DNA of 64,000 bases from an uncultured Bacteroidales bacterium (GCA_900318175.1 ONJQ01000029.1:1-64000), one strand, 5' to 3'. Counted from the first letter of the stretch, positions 43,489 through 52,103 are shown. Program-made: numbers and translations. The notes: generated from the sequence alone by a model not told the origin.

Positions 43489-44076
43489 ATGGGTATCAGT
43501 ATTTTTGCTTTGATTATCGGAGCTATATTTGTCAACAATGTTGTGTTGGCTCAGTTCCTTGGCATCTGTCCTTTCCTTGGAGTTTCTAAGGATGTGAAGA
43601 GTTCAATAGGTATGGGAGGCGCCGTGCTTTTCGTCATGTTGCTTGCCACCCTGGTCACCTATCTTATCTACAATTATGTGTTGGTGCCCTTCAATCTGGG
43701 CTACCTCCAGACCATTGCCTACATCCTTGTCATTGCTGGCTTGGTTCAGATGGTCGAGATTGTTCTCAAGAAGATTGCCCCTGCCCTGTACCAGACGCTG
43801 GGTGTCTTCCTCCCGCTCATCACCACCAACTGTGCCGTCCTTGGCGTGGCCATCCTCGTTGTGCAGAAGAACATGAACCTGCTTGAGAGCATCGTTTATG
43901 CTGCCAGCATTGCCGTGGGCTTCACCCTGGCACTGGTCATCTTTGCCGGCCTCCGCGAGCAGATGGAGCTCACCGGTGTCCCCAAGGGCATGAAGGGTGT
44001 CCCCATCGCTTTGGTCACCGCTGGCATCCTTGCCATGGCATTTATGGGCTTCAATGGTCTCGTTCCGCTGCCGTAA
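43489..44076 (+). CDS. rnfA: RnfA subunit of Na+/H+-translocating ferredoxin:NAD+ oxidoreductase
   Basis: The 195-residue membrane protein has six membrane segments and the RnfA/RsxA signatures NNVVLAQFLGICPFLGVSK (about residues 16-34), LPLITTNCAVLGVAI (108-122) and FAGLREQMEL. The RnfA-versus-NqrE choice is made on FLGICPFLGVSK and FMGFNGLVPLP, which fit RnfA. It normally closes an rnfBCDGEA operon, but here it has its own promoter, with no other rnf gene within the window. It works in ferredoxin-driven ion pumping in the inner membrane. Confidence 0.92.
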   Translation: MGISIFALIIGAIFVNNVVLAQFLGICPFLGVSKDVKSSIGMGGAVLFVMLLATLVTYLIYNYVLVPFNLGYLQTIAYILVIAGLVQMVEIVLKKIAPALYQTLGVFLPLITTNCAVLGVAILVVQKNMNLLESIVYAASIAVGFTLALVIFAGLREQMELTGVPKGMKGVPIALVTAGILAMAFMGFNGLVPLP

Positions 44077-44355
44077 ATGCGTCCAAAAAGACCCTCATTT
44101 TTCGTTTTTCGACACTAAAAAAGGCTGAATTTCAAGAAAAAAGAACTCGACGCGAGCCGAAAATCAGAATTTTAACATTTTGAATTTTAACATTTTGGCG
44201 AAGCGTTAAGATTTTTTGACATTTTTTTTCTTTTTAGTCGTGGAAATTGTAGTACTTTTGCATTCGATTTGAAACAACAACAAAGCCTGTTTCAATCGGC
44301 AAAAAAGAAAACATTTTAAACTAATAGAAAAGATAACTTTAAAAAATTCAAAGAG
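44077..44355. other. AT-rich spacer with promoter of small lipoprotein
   Basis: No gene is supported. The repeated word TTTTAACATTTTG occurs twice near 44171-44200. TACTTTTG at 44253-44260 is the -7 box of the following gene, leaving a leader of about 90 bases. Confidence 0.5.
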
Positions 44356-44553
44356 ATGAAAAAAGTAATGTTCCTTATGGCTGTCGCCGGCATGTTCGCC
44401 TTTGCAGCTTGCAACAACACCCCCGCTGAGACCGAAACTATCGATACCGCTGCTGTGGTTGAGGAAATGGTCGAAGAGCCCATCGTTGACAGCGCTGTTG
44501 AGACTATGGCTGAAGAGGCCGTTGCCGAGGTTGCTACCGAGGTTGCCGAATAA
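44356..44553 (+). CDS. Small acidic lipoprotein
   Basis: The 65-residue product has a lipobox (MKKVMFLMAVAGMFAFAAC, Cys19) and then an almost purely Glu/Ala/Val/Thr tail (VVEEMVEEPIVDSAVETMA), so the mature lipoprotein is short, acidic and probably helical or disordered. Comparable tiny lipoproteins are seen in other Bacteroidales; their function is unknown. It has its own promoter and a strong terminator, suggesting an abundant protein. Confidence 0.8.
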   Translation: MKKVMFLMAVAGMFAFAACNNTPAETETIDTAAVVEEMVEEPIVDSAVETMAEEAVAEVATEVAE

Positions 44554-44577
44554 TCATTCGACATTACCAACAGAATG

Positions 44578-44615
44578 AAGGAGACTGTCCGTCTGGACGG
44601 TCTCCTTTCTTTTTT
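44578..44615 (+). terminator. Intrinsic terminator of small lipoprotein gene
   Basis: A 13-bp stem (AAGGAGACTGTCC, loop GTCT, one G-T pair) is followed by TCTTTTTT. Confidence 0.88.
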
Positions 44616-44661
44616 GCCTCTACCCAAGAGGTTTTTTTGTTGCTGGTTCGTTTTTTTTTCG

Positions 44662-44669
44662 TATCTTTG
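44662..44669 (+). promoter_or_regulatory. Bacteroidetes -7 promoter element of trpS
   Basis: TATCTTTG lies 51 bases before the trpS ATG at 44721. It rules out the longer upstream frame as the start. Confidence 0.65.
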
Positions 44670-44720
44670 CATTCCCGCGGAGTGTCTCTGCGGCCTATTG
44701 TTTTATTCATTTATCACTCT

Positions 44721-45737
44721 ATGTCTATGACTGATAACATCAAGCGTGAGGTTGTGTGCAGCGGCATCCGCCCTACGGGCAACCTGCATCTGGGCAACTA
44801 TTTCGGCGCCCTCCGCAATTTCGTGAAGCTGCAGGAGCAGTATGACTGCTACTTTTTCGTGGCGGACTACCATTCGCTGACCACTCATCCCACTCCGGGC
44901 AACCTGTATCAGAATGCCCGTCAGATATTGGTGCAATACTTGGCTGTCGGCCTCGACCCCGAACGCGCTACCATCTATTTCCAGAGCGACCTCCCGCAGA
45001 CCGCGGAGCTCTACCTCTTCTTTAATATGAATGCCTACCTTGGCGAGCTGGAGCGCGTCACCTCCTTCAAGGACAAGGTGCGCCAGAACCCCAACAATGT
45101 GAACGCCGGTCTGCTGACCTATCCCACGCTGATGGCGGCGGACATCCTAATCCACAAGGCCACGCGCGTGCCGGTGGGTAAGGACCAGGAGCAGCACTTG
45201 GAGATGACCCGTACCTACGCCCAGCGTTTCAATAGCATGTATGGCAGCGAGGTCTTCCCGTTGCCGCAAGCCGTGGGCTCTCCCGCCGGTCTGGTGAAAA
45301 TCCCTGCCCTGAACGGCAGCGGCAAGATGGGCAAGAGTGAAGGTGAAGCCAGCACCATCTTCCTTACCGACGAGCCCTCCGTCATCCGCAAGAAGATTAT
45401 GAAGGCCAAGAGCGACAGCGGCCCCACCGAGATGAACCAAAAGAAACCCGAGGAGATTGAGAACCTCTTCAGTCTGCTGAAGGCTGTCTCCAAGCTGGAG
45501 ACCGTCGAGTATTTCGACGACCTCTACAACCGCTGCCAGATTCGTTACGGCGACCTCAAGAAACAGCTGGCCGAGGATATGGTGGCCTTTGTCGAGCCGC
45601 TGCGCCAGCGCATCCTTGAAGTGGGTGCCGACGAGGAGGGCCTCCGCCGCATCATCGACCGCGGCAAGGAGAAGGCCCGCGCCAGTGCCGACCGCACCAT
45701 CGCCGAGGTCCGCCACGTCATAGGCTACAGGGACTGA
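44721..45737 (+). CDS. trpS: Tryptophanyl-tRNA synthetase
   Basis: The 338-residue class I synthetase charges tRNA-Trp. The HIGH-type motif is TGNLHLGN (residues 19-26) and the KMSKS loop is KMGKS (202-206). VADYHSLTT, TYPTLMAADILIHKATRVPV and GKDQEQHLEMTR are TrpRS hallmarks. The start at 44721 is chosen from the promoter at 44662-44669; the ATG at 44727 is also possible. It is followed by manC at 46 bases. Confidence 0.96.
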   Translation: MSMTDNIKREVVCSGIRPTGNLHLGNYFGALRNFVKLQEQYDCYFFVADYHSLTTHPTPGNLYQNARQILVQYLAVGLDPERATIYFQSDLPQTAELYLFFNMNAYLGELERVTSFKDKVRQNPNNVNAGLLTYPTLMAADILIHKATRVPVGKDQEQHLEMTRTYAQRFNSMYGSEVFPLPQAVGSPAGLVKIPALNGSGKMGKSEGEASTIFLTDEPSVIRKKIMKAKSDSGPTEMNQKKPEEIENLFSLLKAVSKLETVEYFDDLYNRCQIRYGDLKKQLAEDMVAFVEPLRQRILEVGADEEGLRRIIDRGKEKARASADRTIAEVRHVIGYRD

Positions 45738-45783
45738 ACCCCTCTCAAATCTATTATAGCTATCACCCCTAAATCAAATAACC

Positions 45784-46851
45784 ATGAGCAACCGTTACTG
45801 CATCATCATGGCCGGCGGCATTGGCAGCCGTTTCTGGCCCCTCAGCAAGAACAACTACCCCAAACAGTTCCTTGACATCTTGGGGACTGGCAAGAGTTTC
45901 ATCCGCAGCACCTTTGAGCGTTTCCTGCCCGTGGTGCCCGCTGAGAACTTCCTGGTGGTGACCAACGCCGCCTACAAGAGCATGGTGCTGGAGCATCTGC
46001 CCGAACTGAAGCCGGAACAGGTGCTGTGCGAGCCCATGCGCCGCAACACCGCTCCCTGCATCGCCTACGCCAACTACCGCATCCTCTCGCGCAACCCCGA
46101 GGCCAGCATTGTGGTCACCCCTGCCGACCACCTCGTCACCAACGAAGTGGAGTTCCAGCGCATCATCCGAGTGGGCATGGACTTTGTCGAAGACCCCACC
46201 CACGCCGACGCTCTCCTCACCATAGGCATCAAGCCCTCGCGCCCCGAGACGGGCTATGGCTACATTGAGTGGAATGCGGACCGCGACGGCTCCTCAGCCC
46301 AAGAGGTGAAGCCTGTGGTCAACTTCAAGGAGAAACCCAATCTGGAGACTGCCAAGCAATACCTCGCCTCTGGCCGTTACCTTTGGAACGCCGGCATCTT
46401 CGTCTGGTCGCTGCAGGGTATCCGCCGCGCCTATCACGATTACCTGCCCGACATGGAGCAGCTCTTCGACAGCGGCCGTGCCCTCTTTGGCACCGAGAAG
46501 GAGCAAGCTTTCATCAATGATATGTTCCCGCAGTGCGAGAACATCAGTATCGACTACGGCGTGATGGAGCGTTCCCCCAACCGCTTCACCATCCCCGCCG
46601 ACTTCGGCTGGAGCGACATCGGCACCTGGGGCTCCCTCTACGAGCACGCCGCCCACGACGCAGCCCAAAATGCCGTCAGCGGCCACGCCGTGCTGGAGCA
46701 GACCCGCAACAGCGTCGTCAACATCGAGCCCGGCTATGAGGCCGTCGTGCAGGGTATGGACCGCTGCCTTGTGGCCTTGCGCGACCACAGCCTGCTGGTG
46801 TGCCGCCTCGATGACGAGCAGAACATCAAGCACTGGATAGAACGCCTGTAG
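45784..46851 (+). CDS. manC: Mannose-1-phosphate guanylyltransferase
   Basis: The 355-residue enzyme makes GDP-mannose from mannose-1-phosphate and GTP for polysaccharide synthesis. The N terminus IIMAGGIGSRFWPLSKNNYP is the GTP-binding pyrophosphorylase signature. PADHLVTNEVEF, ETGYGYIEWN and NFKEKPNLETAKQYL follow, and SIDYGVMERS and FGWSDIGTWGSLYEH are typical of ManC. There is no C-terminal isomerase domain, so it is the monofunctional form. A terminator follows. Confidence 0.95.
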   Translation: MSNRYCIIMAGGIGSRFWPLSKNNYPKQFLDILGTGKSFIRSTFERFLPVVPAENFLVVTNAAYKSMVLEHLPELKPEQVLCEPMRRNTAPCIAYANYRILSRNPEASIVVTPADHLVTNEVEFQRIIRVGMDFVEDPTHADALLTIGIKPSRPETGYGYIEWNADRDGSSAQEVKPVVNFKEKPNLETAKQYLASGRYLWNAGIFVWSLQGIRRAYHDYLPDMEQLFDSGRALFGTEKEQAFINDMFPQCENISIDYGVMERSPNRFTIPADFGWSDIGTWGSLYEHAAHDAAQNAVSGHAVLEQTRNSVVNIEPGYEAVVQGMDRCLVALRDHSLLVCRLDDEQNIKHWIERL

Positions 46852-46868
46852 GCAACAATATTCCCATG

Positions 46869-46913
46869 AAGCAGGATTTTTTATACACCGTGTGTAAGAA
46901 ATCCTGCTTTTTT
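46869..46913 (+). terminator. Intrinsic terminator of manC
   Basis: An 11-bp stem (AAGCAGGATTT/AAATCCTGCTT) with a 19-base loop ends in six T residues. Confidence 0.8.
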
Positions 46914-46942
46914 GCGTCTATATAAGCAAACAACACACCATA

Positions 46943-47443
46943 ATGAAAAAGACCCCGCTCATCCTCCTGTTTGCCGCCCTGCTGCTGACGGCCTGTGACC
47001 CCGGATACACCATGGAGTTTGCCATCGACAATCAAACCACCCATGCCGTCACCATCCAGTCGCTCCAGCCCGTCGACACCGTGGGCCACACCACCTCCCG
47101 GCTCACCCCCCTTTCGGCACCGGCGCAGACCGACACAGTTGTATGGGTGACCGGCGGATTGGGGCATGCCTCAATTAATATTATAGCCAAGGATATTGAG
47201 TGGCACAACTACGGCGACAGCGTGCAGCTCCGTTTCGACGACGGCCGCGCCCTCAACTACTACCGCGACAGTACCGGCTTCGATGCACTCTACCGTTTCG
47301 AGGATGCCAATGCCGACACCTCGCTCTACCGCTACGAGGAGATTGTCAACCAGCGACCGCCTTTCAAAGGCAATGCACGTTACGGCAAAGTCACCCTCGT
47401 CGTCACCGACAGCCTGTATAACATGAGCAGCCCGCGTCCATGA
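46943..47443 (+). CDS. Hypothetical lipoprotein, first gene of a sigma-factor operon
   Basis: The 166-residue product has a lipobox (LLLTAC, Cys18) and a beta-rich body (TMEFAIDNQTTHAVTIQSLQ, QTDTVVWVTGGLGHASINII) without a family I recognise. Its TGA overlaps the ATG of the sigma gene (ATGA), so the two are translationally coupled. That suggests a role in sensing or in the stress that the sigma factor answers; this is inference. Confidence 0.72.
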   Translation: MKKTPLILLFAALLLTACDPGYTMEFAIDNQTTHAVTIQSLQPVDTVGHTTSRLTPLSAPAQTDTVVWVTGGLGHASINIIAKDIEWHNYGDSVQLRFDDGRALNYYRDSTGFDALYRFEDANADTSLYRYEEIVNQRPPFKGNARYGKVTLVVTDSLYNMSSPRP

Positions 47444-47916
47444 CCGACGACGAGTTCATAGCCCAGCTCTCACAACACGAGCGCCTCCTGCACAGCATCA
47501 GCGTCACCTTCGCCCGCGGCGACGCCGAAGTGGAGAAGGACATCTACCAGGAGATACTCTACAACCTGTGGCGCACCCGCGACCGCTACAACGGGCAGTG
47601 CTCGATAAAGAACTGGCTCTACCGTGTGGGGTTGAACACCGCCATCAGCCTTTGGCGGCAGGAGAAGAAACGGGTGCAAACCACCCCGATAACGCCCCTC
47701 ATGGAAGACACCGTCGCTGAGGAGCCCTCCAGCCCCCTCTACGACGAACTCTACCGGCTTATCGACCTCCTGCCCAAAGACGACCAGGCGTTGGTGTTCC
47801 TCTACATCGACGGCGCCACCGAGGAGGAGATGGCCTCCGTTCTCGGCATATCGAAAAGCAATGTGGGTGTCCGCATCCACCGCGTGAAACAAAAACTATC
47901 CAAACTAAAACCCTAA
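47440..47916 (+). CDS. ECF-type RNA polymerase sigma factor
   Basis: The 158-residue protein has sigma region 2 (DAEVEKDIYQEILYNLWRTR, about residues 28-47, then SIKNWLYRVGLNTAISLWRQ) and region 4 (DGATEEEMASVLGISKSNVG). It is short for an ECF and has no obvious linker domain. It is coupled to the lipoprotein gene upstream and followed by two envelope genes at 5 and 12 bases. Confidence 0.9.
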   Translation: MTDDEFIAQLSQHERLLHSISVTFARGDAEVEKDIYQEILYNLWRTRDRYNGQCSIKNWLYRVGLNTAISLWRQEKKRVQTTPITPLMEDTVAEEPSSPLYDELYRLIDLLPKDDQALVFLYIDGATEEEMASVLGISKSNVGVRIHRVKQKLSKLKP

Positions 47917-47921
47917 GTGTT

Positions 47922-48503
47922 ATGGAAGATATACTGGACCAACTGCGCGACAGCCGCCTCAACCGACCCCCGCAGCGGCAGCGCGAAATCAATATCAACG
48001 ACCTCTCCGCCCACAACAAGGCCCACGCGGCCTACGACCACCTGCGCTGGAGGCTCAACTGGGGCTTGCCCGGCAGCATAGTGCTCATGCTTGTTGTCGC
48101 GGCATTGGCTCCCTATTATGTCCACTCGCTGCCCTACTTCGTCTGCTACGCCGTAGTGCAGCTAATCACCATCGTGCGGGTGATGATTGCCGTGCAGATG
48201 TACATCGCCATCCGTCACCTCGACCCCACACGTCCCGTGGCCGAAGTCAACGCCTATGCCGACCGCATGACCCTCCTGCAGCGTTTCAATCACCACTATA
48301 CCCTCTACATCAAGCTGCCCCTCACCGTCTGTCTCGGTCCCCTCTTCGGTCCCCCGATGGGCTTTGACTTCTTCAGCTACAAGTGGGTCCTCTACCTGTG
48401 GATTGTCCTCTGCGTCGTGCTGCTCTCGCTCAATGCCTGGGGCATTGTCCGCTCCTTCCGTAAATTAGATGCTGCTATCGAAAACATCAAAAACAACAAC
48501 TAA
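47922..48503 (+). CDS. Membrane protein of the sigma operon, possible anti-sigma factor
   Basis: The 193-residue product has a basic cytoplasmic N terminus of about 45 residues (MEDILDQLRDSRLNRPPQRQ) and four membrane segments (about 48-66, 72-92, 125-145, 150-172). Its position directly after the sigma gene, with a soluble N-terminal arm, is what an anti-sigma factor would show, but no zinc (ZAS) or FecR motif is present. Function is unproven. Confidence 0.65.
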   Translation: MEDILDQLRDSRLNRPPQRQREININDLSAHNKAHAAYDHLRWRLNWGLPGSIVLMLVVAALAPYYVHSLPYFVCYAVVQLITIVRVMIAVQMYIAIRHLDPTRPVAEVNAYADRMTLLQRFNHHYTLYIKLPLTVCLGPLFGPPMGFDFFSYKWVLYLWIVLCVVLLSLNAWGIVRSFRKLDAAIENIKNNN

Positions 48504-48515
48504 AAACATGCAGAT

Positions 48516-49235
48516 ATGAAAACGACTAGGTTATTCATCCTTTGTGCAGCCGTTGCAACCTTGATGACAGGTTGTGGTGTATACAACCCAATGACGGTAC
48601 ACATACCCCTCATCCACGAGCGTGGCGAGGTGCAGGTAGAGGGTGCCTTACTGCCAACGACCAGATGGCCTGTCCCCCTCGACATGCGTGCCTCGGTGGC
48701 GTGGGGCATCACAAACAATCTGGCTGTGCAGGCCGCTATCGACCCCTTCCGCTCTTATTCGCAGGCCATGGCCGGTTTATTCTTCCCGCTGGAGAACAAC
48801 TTTGTGTGGGAAATCTACGTCGGCGTGGGCACGGGCAAGGGCCGTCAGTCTAATATTGGGGGCATGGAGCCTTGGACAATCCCCAGCGGAACGTTCCGGT
48901 CGGTCTTTGTGCAAGGCGATGCCGGGTGGCTCGAAATGACCCGCAAGGGCCATCTCGACCTCGCTTTCAGCCTCAAGACGGGAGTACTGAAGGGCGAGAT
49001 AAAGGTGGGCAAGGGTGTTCCTTATGAAGTGAACGGTGAATGGATAACAGATTATGCCACTACACTTGCCGACAACATTCTACTGGAACCCACAGTTGAG
49101 CTGCGCTTCGGCTGGGAACGCTTCAAGTTCAACGTCAAGGCGGGACTCTGTTATCTGGTGCCGTGGCGGCCCGAAGGCTATCATATCAGTCAGGGACTCC
49201 TCAGTCTTGGCGCTGGCATGAGCTACCGCTTCTGA
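48516..49235 (+). CDS. Predicted outer-membrane lipoprotein of the sigma operon
   Basis: The 239-residue product has a lipobox (MTGC, Cys20) and beta-barrel-like alternating strands (AVQAAIDPFRSYSQAMAGLF, NNFVWEIYVGVGTGKG, VELRFGWERFKFNVKAGLCY) ending in an aromatic strand GAGMSYRF. It is the last gene of the operon. Function is unknown. Confidence 0.72.
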   Translation: MKTTRLFILCAAVATLMTGCGVYNPMTVHIPLIHERGEVQVEGALLPTTRWPVPLDMRASVAWGITNNLAVQAAIDPFRSYSQAMAGLFFPLENNFVWEIYVGVGTGKGRQSNIGGMEPWTIPSGTFRSVFVQGDAGWLEMTRKGHLDLAFSLKTGVLKGEIKVGKGVPYEVNGEWITDYATTLADNILLEPTVELRFGWERFKFNVKAGLCYLVPWRPEGYHISQGLLSLGAGMSYRF

Positions 49236-49271
49236 TTCCCTGCACCCGTTTTTTTTCACGGCTTTGTAATA

Positions 49272-49326
49272 CTTGTTTCCCACTTGTTTTACACTTTTTT
49301 AAAATGTAAAACAAGTGGGAAACAAG
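49272..49326. terminator. Perfect 22-bp inverted repeat between convergent genes
   Basis: CTTGTTTCCCACTTGTTTTACA (49272-49293) is followed after 11 bases by its exact reverse complement (49305-49326). It stands between the plus-strand sigma operon and the minus-strand dipeptidase, so it may end transcription from both sides, although it lacks an external T-run. Confidence 0.6.
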
Positions 49327-49344
49327 AGGCGAAAGGGTTGGCAG

Positions 49345-51042
49345 TTATTTCACCTGCAGCACTTCGCCGTGGTCGTTGACTATGGCGCGGTAGAACCAAT
49401 CGGGGTAGGGGGGCTGCTGCGGGAAGCGCACCACTCCGGTGGGGGTGGTCTCTATCCGGCCGTCTTTCACGTGCTTGATGTTGCCGTCGATATAGCGCAT
49501 AAGGAGCAGATGGTCCAGTTCGGTCCAAGCGTGCATCATGATGCCGGCCAGCTGGTGGCTGAGGACGGTGAGCTGCTGGGGAGTGGCGGTGGAGTCGAGA
49601 CGGGAGACGCGGTCGGCAAACATCTTTTCAAGGGTGTTCTGGCAGGTGCGCACGTCCACTATCATGGAGTCGTAGCGGAGGTAGCAGAAGTTGCTGACGC
49701 GGTTGAAGAGCCAGAAGGCCGCCGTGGGCGAGTACTGGCTCATGGAGCCGTTGCCCTCGCGGAAGCAGAGGGGGATGCTGTCGATGGCGCAGAACATGGG
49801 GCAGTAGCAGGTGCTGTAGGTGTCGTCGACACCGAACCAGATGATGCCGCCCAAATGGTTGGGAAGCCAGTTGCGGCATTGTGCCACAAAGCTGAAGCCG
49901 GTCTGCTGGGTGCTGATGGCACGCTCGTGGATGTACTCTTTGCCGTCCACCTTGAAGTCCATGGGGCGCCAGCGGTAGGGGCAGTGGAAGGGGCCTGCGC
50001 CCACGTCCTGGGTCATGTCCATGGGGGTGCCCTCAAAATGGTCGCGCATCAGCTCCATCACATCATGGGTGTGGAGTTTCAGGGCCGGTTCTATCCAGAG
50101 GGGGAGGCGTTCGGCCTTGGGATCGCCCATGGCGTAGTCCTGGTAACGCTGCATGTCGGGGGCTATGCGGTTGAAGACGGCGTAGACGCGGGCTTCACAG
50201 GCACGGAGGCCGGAGAAGGTGAGGGGGTTGTAGGTGTCGGCAAAGCTGAAGTCGGCATCGGTGTGTTTGGGTTTGCCGTTGTAGACGGCAAAGCCGTTCT
50301 TCTTGGCAAAGGAGATGACGTCGTGGCTGTAGACGCATTCCACTTCGGGGTTGTTGATATAGTCGAGGTGGAGACTGCTGATGGCGGGATGGGGGCCGCG
50401 CTTGCGCCAGCGGGAGGGCTCCTGCGGGAAGGTGGTGATGCGGGCCTGGTTGGCGTGTGCGCTGACGTAGCCTTCCGGCACACGGCGTGCCACCCACACG
50501 GCGCCTTTCTCCTGTCCCTTGCTGGTAATCTCGAAGAGCCACACCTCGTCGGGGTCGCAGAGGGAGAAGGTCTCGCCCCCGTCGGCATAGCCGTAGGTGT
50601 CCACAAGGTCGGCCATGATGCGGATGGCCTCGCGGCAGTTGCGGGCGCGCTGCAGGGCGAGGTAGATGAGGTTGCCGTAGTCAATGCCCTCTGGGTTGCC
50701 CTTGCTGAGGGGCTCGATGCCGCCCCAGGTGGTCTCGCCCATGGCAAACTGGTGCTCGTTGATGAAACCCACTACGCGGTAGGTGCGGGGGGCTTGTGGG
50801 ATGTCGATCTGGTGCTTGAGGCTGCCGTAGTTGTAGAGGCTGAGCATCTCGCCCGCGGGATGGATGCCGCCGGGGTGGAAACGCAGCTGGCCGTAGCGCG
50901 TGTGGCTGTCCGCAGCGTAGGTGATCATGGTGCTGCCGTCGGCGGTGGCTCCGCGGGTGACGAGGATGTTGGTGCATGCCTTGCCTTGCCACATGGTCAG
51001 GGCAAGCAGCAGCAGGGCGAGGAGGGTGGTTTTGATGTGCAT
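49345..51042 (-). CDS. Secreted C69-family dipeptidase (second of two)
   Basis: The 565-residue paralogue of the gene at 7243 has a signal peptide (MHIKTTLLALLLLALTMWQG), the Ntn nucleophile Cys23 in KACTNILVTRGATADGSTM, and the same downstream blocks (MGETTWGGIE, IDYGNLIYLALQRARNCREA, YGYADGGETFSLCDPDEVWL). It is expected to cleave dipeptides outside the inner membrane. A -7 box stands on the minus strand at 51101-51108. Both copies look intact, so the organism keeps two secreted C69 enzymes. Confidence 0.9.
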   Translation of the reverse strand: MHIKTTLLALLLLALTMWQGKACTNILVTRGATADGSTMITYAADSHTRYGQLRFHPGGIHPAGEMLSLYNYGSLKHQIDIPQAPRTYRVVGFINEHQFAMGETTWGGIEPLSKGNPEGIDYGNLIYLALQRARNCREAIRIMADLVDTYGYADGGETFSLCDPDEVWLFEITSKGQEKGAVWVARRVPEGYVSAHANQARITTFPQEPSRWRKRGPHPAISSLHLDYINNPEVECVYSHDVISFAKKNGFAVYNGKPKHTDADFSFADTYNPLTFSGLRACEARVYAVFNRIAPDMQRYQDYAMGDPKAERLPLWIEPALKLHTHDVMELMRDHFEGTPMDMTQDVGAGPFHCPYRWRPMDFKVDGKEYIHERAISTQQTGFSFVAQCRNWLPNHLGGIIWFGVDDTYSTCYCPMFCAIDSIPLCFREGNGSMSQYSPTAAFWLFNRVSNFCYLRYDSMIVDVRTCQNTLEKMFADRVSRLDSTATPQQLTVLSHQLAGIMMHAWTELDHLLLMRYIDGNIKHVKDGRIETTPTGVVRFPQQPPYPDWFYRAIVNDHGEVLQVK

Positions 51043-51100
51043 GATGTCAAATGTTTGATGAATAATGTATTACATGGGTTCTGCGAAAAGAGCCACATTG

Positions 51101-51108
51101 CAAAGATA
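51101..51108 (-). promoter_or_regulatory. Bacteroidetes -7 promoter element of second C69 dipeptidase
   Basis: The minus strand reads TATCTTTG, about 59 bases before the ATG at 51042. Confidence 0.65.
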
Positions 51109-51205
51109 CGAAATTAATAGTGAAAAAAGGAAAATGAAAAACGAAATCGGGAACACCTGCCTATTATACTTTCCTTTTTTCACACATCAATTCAAAAAAA
51201 AGTTG

Positions 51206-51213
51206 TATTTTTG
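51206..51213 (+). promoter_or_regulatory. Bacteroidetes -7 promoter element of hypothetical gene
   Basis: TATTTTTG lies 22 bases before the ATG at 51236, and it decides that start over the longer upstream frame. Confidence 0.6.
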
Positions 51214-51235
51214 CATCCTCAAAATAAGGACAACT

Positions 51236-51910
51236 ATGGAATTGAAAGAATCGTTAAAACAACTCGTCTTCAGCAAAACGCTGCTCAAACAGCAGGTGTT
51301 CACCACCACGAAAGAGGCTTTCGAGTTGTTCCGCCATACCGCCGCCGAGCTGATTGACCAGTTTCAGAAGCAGGCCCATACCGAAGGCAAGGAGATAATG
51401 TTTGAGTTTAAGGACCACGGCGATTTCGAGTTCGAGGTGCGCTTTGGGGGCGATGTGCTGGTGTTCTACATGCACAGCAATGTGTTCGAGTTCTCGCGCG
51501 ACCACCAGGTGATGAAGTCGCCCTACATCCACGAGGACCCGCGCCGCTCGTATTGCGGGGTCATCAGGATATACAACTTCCTGTCGGATTCGTTTGTCTA
51601 CCAACGCGACCAAGACTTGGGCTATATGATTGGCAGAGTGTTTGTTAATGTGGAGAACCACTACTTCATTGAGGGCAAGCGCGAGTTGGGTATGTTGTAC
51701 AATAATTTCAATACTTCGCTGATTACCAATGAGTCAGTGCAAAGTATCGTAGAGTCGGCCATCGAGTACACCACAAATTTTGATTTATTAACACCTCCAT
51801 ACGATGAAGTGAAGATGGTTTCGGTGGGTGAAATGAGGAACGATATGGACAAAAAAACGATGGCTACTGGCAAGCGTTTAGGCTTTAGGTTTCAGGCAGA
51901 TACGGACTAA
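51236..51910 (+). CDS. Conserved hypothetical protein
   Basis: The 224-residue soluble product (MELKESLKQLVFSKTLLKQQ) has an N-terminal helical part (1-55), a central alternating strand region (FEFKDHGDFEFEVRFGGDVL, then YCGVIRIYNFLSDSFVYQRD) and a helical C terminus. It has no signal peptide. It looks like a conserved Bacteroidales protein, but I do not know its family or function. It is divergent from the dipeptidase gene and precedes the tRNA-Glu promoter. Confidence 0.7.
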   Translation: MELKESLKQLVFSKTLLKQQVFTTTKEAFELFRHTAAELIDQFQKQAHTEGKEIMFEFKDHGDFEFEVRFGGDVLVFYMHSNVFEFSRDHQVMKSPYIHEDPRRSYCGVIRIYNFLSDSFVYQRDQDLGYMIGRVFVNVENHYFIEGKRELGMLYNNFNTSLITNESVQSIVESAIEYTTNFDLLTPPYDEVKMVSVGEMRNDMDKKTMATGKRLGFRFQADTD

Positions 51911-51947
51911 TTTGCGACGTTGTCCACAAAAAAAGGTGAAAAAATAT

Positions 51948-51978
51948 TTTGCCAATCCAAAAAAAGTTAGTAATTTTG
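51948..51978 (+). promoter_or_regulatory. Bacteroidetes promoter of tRNA-Glu and rpsT
   Basis: TTTG (51948-51951), 19 bases, TAATTTTG (51971-51978). Confidence 0.75.
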
Positions 51979-52001
51979 CACCCGCTTTTAGAGAGCAAAA
52001 A

Positions 52002-52079
52002 GGTCCGTTCGTCTAGTTGGCCTAGGACGTAAGATTTTCATTCTTAAAATCGCGGGTTCGAATCCCGCACGGACTACCA
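52002..52079 (+). tRNA. tRNA-Glu (anticodon TTC)
   Basis: Full cloverleaf: acceptor GGTCCGT/ACGGACT, D arm with GTCTAG..GGCCTAGGAC, anticodon stem TAAGA/TCTTA with loop TTTTCAT (anticodon TTC at 52037-52039), T arm GCGGG-TTCGAAT-CCCGC, discriminator A and encoded CCA (52077-52079). It is transcribed with rpsT. Confidence 0.95.
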
Positions 52080-52103
52080 GATAAAAAAGTATAAAAAAGA
52101 ATT

